Assembly (NCBI GenBank): GCA_945921355.1
Contig: CAMEKM010000002.1
Span: 1-64,000, forward strand
DNA: 64,000 bases
Direction of reading: 5' to 3'
Origin: an uncultured Bacteroidales bacterium
Lineage (GTDB): Bacteria > Bacteroidota > Bacteroidia > Bacteroidales > Paludibacteraceae
Made by a program: the position numbers and the translations under genes. The notes under the pieces were generated by a model. It worked only from the letters and a program-made list of their open reading frames with translations, was not told the origin of the DNA and did no database searches. Shown one piece after another: positions 20,337 through 25,842 of the stretch (the first letter of the stretch is position 1; each line of letters starts with the position of its first letter).

Positions 20337-20372
20337 AACCCACAGCACCCCTGTGGGTTTGTTGTATCTTTG
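20337..20372 (+). promoter_or_regulatory. 9-bp perfect inverted repeat adjoining a -7 TATCTTTG element
   Basis: AACCCACAG-caccc-CTGTGGGTT then tgttgTATCTTTG. Confidence 0.5.
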
Positions 20373-20538
20373 CACCCGATTTCGAAATTAGCGCGCATTT
20401 TGGAATCCACCTAACATTATTAACCTTTCACGCTACAACGCAACGCATCTAACGCCCAAAGGGCAAAGAACATAACAACGCGAAGCTAACAACGTCGCAA
20501 CGCGACATGTAACGTGAGTAAAACGAACACAAATAACT

Positions 20539-20880
20539 ATGGCAAAAATCCGTCCTATCGACACCGTCAAAACCATGAGTGGCAAAGTATGCGAACACTC
20601 CGACATGTACTTCCGTACCAACAAACAAACCCTCAAAACCGTCACTGGCAAACGCTGCAACCCTTCCGACGTGGAACCTACCGAGGCACAACTCAAAGTA
20701 CAATCACGCTTTGCTAAGATCACGCAGACTGCACGTACCATCATTGCTGACCCTGAGCAACGTGCCAAATACGAATCGGCTTACCTCAAGCAACACCGTA
20801 TCGGTTCGCTCTTGGGCTATGTAGTCAACAAGATCAAAAGCCAGTACGACGAGAACGGCGACCCTATCTCCAACTCCTAA
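20539..20880 (+). CDS. Conserved hypothetical protein, paralog of the 21245 ORF
   Basis: 113 aa MAKIRPIDTVKTMSGKVCEHSDMYFRTNKQTLKTVTGKRCNPSDVEPTEAQ...; promoter upstream. Confidence 0.65.
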   Translation: MAKIRPIDTVKTMSGKVCEHSDMYFRTNKQTLKTVTGKRCNPSDVEPTEAQLKVQSRFAKITQTARTIIADPEQRAKYESAYLKQHRIGSLLGYVVNKIKSQYDENGDPISNS

Positions 20881-21244
20881 CCCTAATTTCAGTTTAGAGA
20901 ACGGCGCTTTGCGCCTACTGAACGGCTTCGCCTACTGTTTAGAGGCTAATCACTAAACACTAAACAGTAGCCCGCAGGGCGTTCACTAAACACTAAACTC
21001 TAAACACTAAACATTTAACCCCCTCCCAGGAATGGAGGCCCTCCTCGCTCTAAATCCACGAAGTCCCCTGACAGGCGGGAAACCGTCCCACGGCGGCGCC
21101 AGCCGCTAACTAACGAGAGCCTCAAGCGGGGTCCCCGAAAAATCATTGATTTTTGGGGTGCTTTGTGGGCTCGAGTTAAGAGGAGGAATGGCGGTCGCCT
21201 TAAATCGCCAAGCGATTTCTTTGCGACAAGCCAATTCCGACGAA

Positions 21245-21580
21245 ATGGCACACGTAACCCTTGCAGCCCCTATCACGGGCTTGAGCGGAAAGCTCAGTAA
21301 ATCACACGCTTGCGTATTCAACATGCGACAAGCACCCACCAGCAACGACCGTATGATCGACATGCCTTGCTACACCAACTGGCGACCAAAAGGCCAGAAG
21401 CGCGACGCTACCGAATGGAATACCCAGTTTGCGCAAATCGCTGCTGCTACCCGCGAACGTTTGGCAGACCCTTCTTTCATGGCAAGCGACCAAGCGGCGT
21501 TCATCAAGCAGTCGAAGTTCAAAACCATCCATGCATTTGTCTTCAACATCTGCAAAGACGAAGTCTTGAACGGCAAGTAA
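21245..21580 (+). CDS. Conserved hypothetical protein, paralog of the 20539 ORF
   Basis: MAHVTLAAPITGLSGKLSKSHACVFNMRQ...FAQIAAATRERLADPSFMASDQAAFIKQSKFKTIHAFVFNICKDEVLNGK. Confidence 0.6.
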   Translation: MAHVTLAAPITGLSGKLSKSHACVFNMRQAPTSNDRMIDMPCYTNWRPKGQKRDATEWNTQFAQIAAATRERLADPSFMASDQAAFIKQSKFKTIHAFVFNICKDEVLNGK

Positions 21581-21581
21581 T

Positions 21582-21624
21582 TGTCAACTGTCAATTGTCA
21601 ACTGTCAACTGTCAACTGTCAACT
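21582..21624. repeat. CAACTGTCAACTGTCAATTGTCAACTGTC repeat block
   Basis: Same family as 366-492, opposite orientation. Confidence 0.9.
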
Positions 21625-21627
21625 ATT

Positions 21628-21813
21628 ATGAAGCGACTTCAGCTTGTTCTTGCTACTGCAATGTGCACCTTCGGGTGCGCATTGCTTGCATGCGGCTTCC
21701 TCTGTCCGCCTATGGGTGAGATTCACCATAGCGTCCTCATCGCCTTTGGTGAGATCCTCACGTTCACTGGCTCCCTCATCGGCATCGACTATAAATACCG
21801 ATATAAAGAATAA
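21628..21813 (+). CDS. Small two-TM holin-like membrane protein
   Basis: MKRLQLVLATAMCTFGCALLACGFLCPPMGEIHHSVLIAFGEILTFTGSLIGIDYKYRYKE (61 aa), upstream of a DUF5675-like gene. Confidence 0.55.
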   Translation: MKRLQLVLATAMCTFGCALLACGFLCPPMGEIHHSVLIAFGEILTFTGSLIGIDYKYRYKE

Positions 21814-21920
21814 TTTTGTTTGCTCTCCTAAATGCGGCGCAGCTGCATTTCATTAGAGCAAAACAAAATACTCTCCTTGAATTGACTATAATTGACAATT
21901 AAATTGACGATCATTGTCTT
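21814..21920 (+). repeat. Triplicated intergenic hairpin unit, copy 1
   Basis: TTTTGTTTGCTCTCCTAAATGC..GCATTTCATTAGAGCAAAACAAAA then AATTGAC repeats and gacgatcattgtctt. Confidence 0.85.
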
Positions 21921-21941
21921 AAAAATAAACCCAAGAAAATT

Positions 21942-22490
21942 ATGTATATACGATTGATTAGAAATAAGCCGCAAGGCAATGCCATCACTGGTCGCCTCGT
22001 CATCAATGGTCGTTGGTTCTGCAACACCCTTGAGCGTGTCGGCTACCAAATCCCCGCTCTCTGCTACCATGTAGCCGTCACCCAATCACCAAAATTCAAA
22101 CGACTACTACCACTTGTCTGCAATGTCCCAACCTCACCTAAATCCTCCCCTAAAGGGAAGGACTTTAATTCCGACGAAAAACTCCCTTCCCTTCAGGGAG
22201 GGGCTGGGGGTAGGCTAGGCATCCGCTTCCATCGCGGCTCTAAACCCGAACACTCCACTGGTTGTATTTTGGTTGTCGCTGACAACAATCCCATGCCTTT
22301 ACACGCTACACCTTACACGCTACACCCTCCACAAGGCAGAACTGCTGCCGACGTGGAGCAGGAACTGACCCGTTTAATCCTCAATACCCAAAACGCCCAT
22401 GAAGAAATCATCCTCGAAGTCACTGACTTTCGTCCTGGTACTGAGTACGGTTATAATACCCCTTGCCCTTCCGAGTTGCAAAAGCCTTGA
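21942..22490 (+). CDS. DUF5675 family protein (phage-associated), with in-frame repeat insertions
   Basis: MYIRLIRNKPQGNAITGRLVINGRWFCNTLERVGYQIPALCYHV; insertion PTSPKSSPKGKDFNSDEKLPSLQGGAGGRLG. Confidence 0.65.
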   Translation: MYIRLIRNKPQGNAITGRLVINGRWFCNTLERVGYQIPALCYHVAVTQSPKFKRLLPLVCNVPTSPKSSPKGKDFNSDEKLPSLQGGAGGRLGIRFHRGSKPEHSTGCILVVADNNPMPLHATPYTLHPPQGRTAADVEQELTRLILNTQNAHEEIILEVTDFRPGTEYGYNTPCPSELQKP

Positions 22491-22626
22491 CACCACCATT
22501 GCCACTAGTGCTACCAGTACGGCTAGTGCCACTACCCACTCCCACGACACCGTTATTCTCCGTGACACTTTCTATCGCCATTCTTCCTCTATCCTCGAAG
22601 CCACGAGCTTCTCGGAGGATTGCTAA
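22399..22626 (+). CDS. Spanin-like small lipoprotein, apparently truncated; starts inside the DUF5675 gene in another frame
   Basis: MKKSSSKSLTFVLVLSTVIIPLALPSCKSLDTTIATSATSTASATTHSHDTVILRDTFYRH; paralog of 23085. Confidence 0.5.
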   Translation: MKKSSSKSLTFVLVLSTVIIPLALPSCKSLDTTIATSATSTASATTHSHDTVILRDTFYRHSSSILEATSFSEDC

Positions 22627-22631
22627 GGATA

Positions 22632-22790
22632 ATATTTTTGTTCTGCCCACTAATGCAGTGTGCTGCATTCTTATGGGCAAAAACAAAAATGGGTTCTTCG
22701 ATTTATATATATTTTTATAGCTCGGCACGAGCGTATTTTTGTTAAAAAAAATTGACACTAATTGACATCTTAATTGACAATAATTGTCTT
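22632..22790 (+). repeat. Triplicated intergenic hairpin unit, copy 2
   Basis: ATTTTTGTTCTGCCCACTAATGCAG-TGTG-CTGCATTCTTATGGGCAAAAACAAAAAT ... gctcggcacgagc ... aattgacaataattgtctt. Confidence 0.85.
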
Positions 22791-22811
22791 TTTATAAAAT
22801 ACCGCTACAAA

Positions 22812-23068
22812 GAATAATTTTGTTTGCTCTCCTAAATGCGGCGCAGCTGCCTCAATGGGGCCCCCTCGAAGCTCGTGGCTTCGTGGGGAGAGCGGAGGAA
22901 GCTGTCGCCTAATATCGCGAGCGATAGTCTTTGCGACCTGCTTACCGAACGCGAGAGCAAAAACAAAATCTTCCCTCGATTTTTAATTATTTTTATAGCT
23001 CGGAACGAGCGTATTTTTGTTAAAAAAAATTGACACTAATTGACGTCAAAATTGACAATAATTGTCTT
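22812..23068 (+). repeat. Triplicated intergenic hairpin unit, copy 3, with ~110-nt apical insertion
   Basis: Preceded by holin 3' remnant aaataccgctacaaagaataa; TTTTGTTTGCTCTC...GAGAGCAAAAACAAAA; gctcggaacgagc; aattgacaataattgtctt. Confidence 0.85.
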
Positions 23069-23084
23069 AAATATTATCTCGTTT

Positions 23085-23474
23085 ATGCGTTATCTTTCAT
23101 CCCTTTTATTTTTCTTCCTTCTTATATCCTGCAAAAGCCTTGACCCCACCTCCGCCGCTAGTGCTACCAGTACGGCTAGTGCTACTACTCACTCCCACGA
23201 TACGCTCATTATCCATGATAGTATCTTCGTGCGTGAGTATGTAGCGGGAGATACCATCTTTCGTGACCGCATACAATACCGTGACCGATGGCGCACGCAA
23301 ATAATCCATGATACCATCATTCGCACCGATAGCATTACGCAAGTCATCGACCACCCACCTCGTAAATATATCCCATCGTTTCACAAGTGGAGTACCGCTG
23401 CTTTTTGGATACTCATTGCATTAAGCATCGTTTACCTCATACTTCGTACAAAAATCCACGCCTTTCACCTTTAA
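23085..23474 (+). CDS. Spanin-like lipoprotein with C-terminal TM segment
   Basis: MRYLSSLLFFFLLISCKSLDPTSAASATSTASATTHSHDTLIIHDS...WSTAAFWILIALSIVYLILRTKI. Confidence 0.55.
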   Translation: MRYLSSLLFFFLLISCKSLDPTSAASATSTASATTHSHDTLIIHDSIFVREYVAGDTIFRDRIQYRDRWRTQIIHDTIIRTDSITQVIDHPPRKYIPSFHKWSTAAFWILIALSIVYLILRTKIHAFHL

Positions 23475-23543
23475 TCTCTAACCTTTAACTTCTCACCTTT
23501 CACCTCTAACCTTTAACCTTTAACCTCTAACCTCTCACCTTCA

Positions 23544-23830
23544 ACTTTAATTCAAAATTCAAAATTCGCTAAACCTTAATTCTTAATTCAAAATTCATAA
23601 TTCTTAATTCAAAATTCGTTCACCCTTCACTTCCTCTCTCCTCCCCTTTCAGGGGGAGGTTGGGAGGGGGCTTTTTCATTCGTTAATTCATAATTCAAAA
23701 TTCTTAATTCTTAATTCCTTTCACCCTTCACTTCCTCTCTCCTCCCCTTTCAGGGGGAGGTTGGGAGGGGGCTTTTTCATTCGCTAATTCAAAATTCATA
23801 ATTCAAAATTACCTTAATTCATAATTCGTT
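23544..23830. repeat. AATTCAAAATTCTTAATTC filler plus copies 4 and 5 of the ~70-bp repeat
   Basis: Copies at ~23619-23688 and ~23719-23788. Confidence 0.95.
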
Positions 23831-23926
23831 CAATTTGCCGTTTAATCATGTTCATCGTTAATGTTCTTAATTTTTATAGGACACTAGTGATTTTTACCAT
23901 TTTTTACATGTGCAAAACTGCATTTT

Positions 23927-24002
23927 GAACGATTTTGTAGATTTTTTTTGTATTTTTGAATGAAAATGATGTTTCATGTATGAAAAAAATGTTGTACCTT
24001 TG
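23927..24002 (+). promoter_or_regulatory. Putative two-block operator plus promoter for the TPR-AraC regulator
   Basis: ACGATTTTGTAG-N19-ATGAAAATGATG-N23-TACCTTTG. Confidence 0.7.
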
Positions 24003-24047
24003 CAACCGAAAAAAATCGTGCCCTTGTGGCTAAGACATTGGAATTAC

Positions 24048-25217
24048 ATGAAACACCTCCTTACCATTATTGCAATTTGTTTGCTTTGCACGGTCGCGCA
24101 GGCGGCTGAGACTGAAGCCGCATTGGCTGCTTTTAACAGACAGGTCGACGCCTCCAACGCCGAGCGTTTCTTCTCCTGCTTGGAAGAAGAAGGTTTTTTG
24201 GACGAACCTGTCAGTTTCCGGAGAGAGACTTCCCATGACTCTCTCTCTGCCATGGTCTGGTATTGGGCGGCGGAATATTACTATGACGCCCAGGATTTCA
24301 TGCTCTCCGAGCATTACGGTCTGCGCGCACTGCCGCTCTGCAAGGCCATCGGCGACAAGACGATGGAGGCGGATTGCGCTTCCCTCCTCAGTATCGTCTA
24401 TGTGCGCCTCGGTGACTTCAACAACGCCGTCACATATGCCGAGTATTGCAACAAACTGGATGTCGAGAGCGGGGACCCCAATAAGATAGCTTCGTCCTAT
24501 AACACCCTCGCGGGTATCTATATGTCCATGAGGCAGCCGAACGAGGCGGAGAAATATATCCTGAGGGCTATTAATTATATCGAAGATACGGATAATATGC
24601 CCCGCAAAGCGGTCATCTACGGCATGGCGTCCGAGGTGTACCAGCATAAAGCGATGCCGGAACAGACGCTCAATTATGCTACGGAGGCGCTGAAAATCGA
24701 GCAGAAACTGGGCAGAATGGACAAAGCGGCTATCCGCCGGACGCAGCGCGCGGCTGCGCTCATCGTCCTCGAATGCTACGATGAAGCCGAGAAAGAGCTT
24801 ACCGAGGCTATTCCTGTTATCGAAGCGTCGGGCAATTACCACTCCCTCGCTATCGCCTATAACCATATGGGGGACCTCCTCTATGTCACCGGTCGCAACA
24901 CCGAGGGCGCGGAGTATTACAACAAAGCCCTGCCGATCTTCATGGCGCAGCATGATATATATAATGAAGCGCACACGCGCAAGGGCCTGCGCGAGACGCT
25001 CCGGGGGAGCGACCCAGAAGCGGCGCTCGAGCACGGCGACCGGTTCGAACATCTGCGTGACTCTATCTATGACCACGAGACCAATGCCAACTTGTCCCAG
25101 TTCGCTACGAAGATGGAGAATGACATCCTCCAGCAGATCAACCTGAAACAGCGCGTCCGGACTATTGTCAGCATCTCGGTCATCTGTACTTTCTTCGTTC
25201 TCATGGCGCTGATATAG
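24048..25217 (+). CDS. TPR-repeat sensor portion of a TPR-TM-AraC regulator (ends at in-frame TAG)
   Basis: Signal peptide MKHLLTIIAICLLCTVAQA; TPR-like repeats; TM TIVSISVICTFFVLMALI; stop TAG 25215-25217. Confidence 0.8.
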   Translation: MKHLLTIIAICLLCTVAQAAETEAALAAFNRQVDASNAERFFSCLEEEGFLDEPVSFRRETSHDSLSAMVWYWAAEYYYDAQDFMLSEHYGLRALPLCKAIGDKTMEADCASLLSIVYVRLGDFNNAVTYAEYCNKLDVESGDPNKIASSYNTLAGIYMSMRQPNEAEKYILRAINYIEDTDNMPRKAVIYGMASEVYQHKAMPEQTLNYATEALKIEQKLGRMDKAAIRRTQRAAALIVLECYDEAEKELTEAIPVIEASGNYHSLAIAYNHMGDLLYVTGRNTEGAEYYNKALPIFMAQHDIYNEAHTRKGLRETLRGSDPEAALEHGDRFEHLRDSIYDHETNANLSQFATKMENDILQQINLKQRVRTIVSISVICTFFVLMALI

Positions 25218-25673
25218 TATATCTTCTACCGGCGCAGACAGAAACTGCAGATCGAGCATTTCAACAACCTGCTCATAGAGGTAGAGAGGCTGCGCAGGCA
25301 GGAACAAGCGAAACAGGCTGTTGAGAAGGAATGCACGACGGAGTCAGATATCTTCCTGGTGCGAGTCGTGGAGTATATCAATAATAATCTCACTACCGAC
25401 AAACTCACGGTGGAAGATATGTCGAACGCCCTCTGTATGTCGGTTTCTACCTTCCGCAGACGCATGCTCACTATCACCAAGGGCTCGCCGAAGGCCTTTA
25501 TCAATACGATTCGTATCAACAAGGCGAAAGAGCTGCTATCTTCTTCCTCGTTGCCGGTCAACGAGATCGCTACCCGATGCGGTTACAAAGAGGCGAACTC
25601 CTTCATACGCGCCTTCCAGCGCGACACCGGCATCTCGCCTGCCAAATGGAGGGAGAAAAACAAACAGCAATAA
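25218..25673 (+). pseudogene. AraC-family HTH portion, same frame downstream of the TAG (separated C-terminal half)
   Basis: YIFYRRRQKLQIEHFNN...ESDIFLVRVVEYINNNLTTDKLTVEDMSNALCMSVSTFRRRMLTITKGSPKAFINTIRINKAKELLSSSSLPVNEIATRCGYKEANSFIRAFQRDTGISPAKWREKNKQQ; ORF track starts at 25359. Confidence 0.8.
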
Positions 25674-25688
25674 GCGGAATTTTACCAT

Positions 25689-25718
25689 TAAACGCGTCCT
25701 CGGGGCGCGTTTTTTTTG
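25689..25718 (+). terminator. Rho-independent terminator after the AraC segment
   Basis: AAACGCGtcctcggggCGCGTTTTTTTTG. Confidence 0.75.
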
Positions 25719-25735
25719 TTATATATTGCGTTTTT

Positions 25736-25801
25736 GCACGATTTTGTAGATTTTTTGGATGAAAATGATGAATGCTCTTTCGGGAAAAAGCAGTACTTTT
25801 G
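25736..25801 (+). promoter_or_regulatory. Second copy of the two-block operator plus promoter (first secreted protein)
   Basis: ACGATTTTGTAG-N9-ATGAAAATGATG-N23-TACTTTTG. Confidence 0.7.
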
Positions 25802-25842
25802 CACCGTATTAATAACTAACGACTCTTAAAACAACAACCATT

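Noticed and set aside
25215-25217. Genome-wide TAG recoding as an explanation for the in-frame amber
   Set aside because: Other genes here terminate with TAG (gmk at 9017-9019, the 34253 gene at 37352-37354, the small HTH gene), so TAG is a normal stop
24030-25307. 425-aa minus-strand ORF
   Set aside because: Antisense shadow of the TPR-AraC regulator; no recognisable domain or promoter
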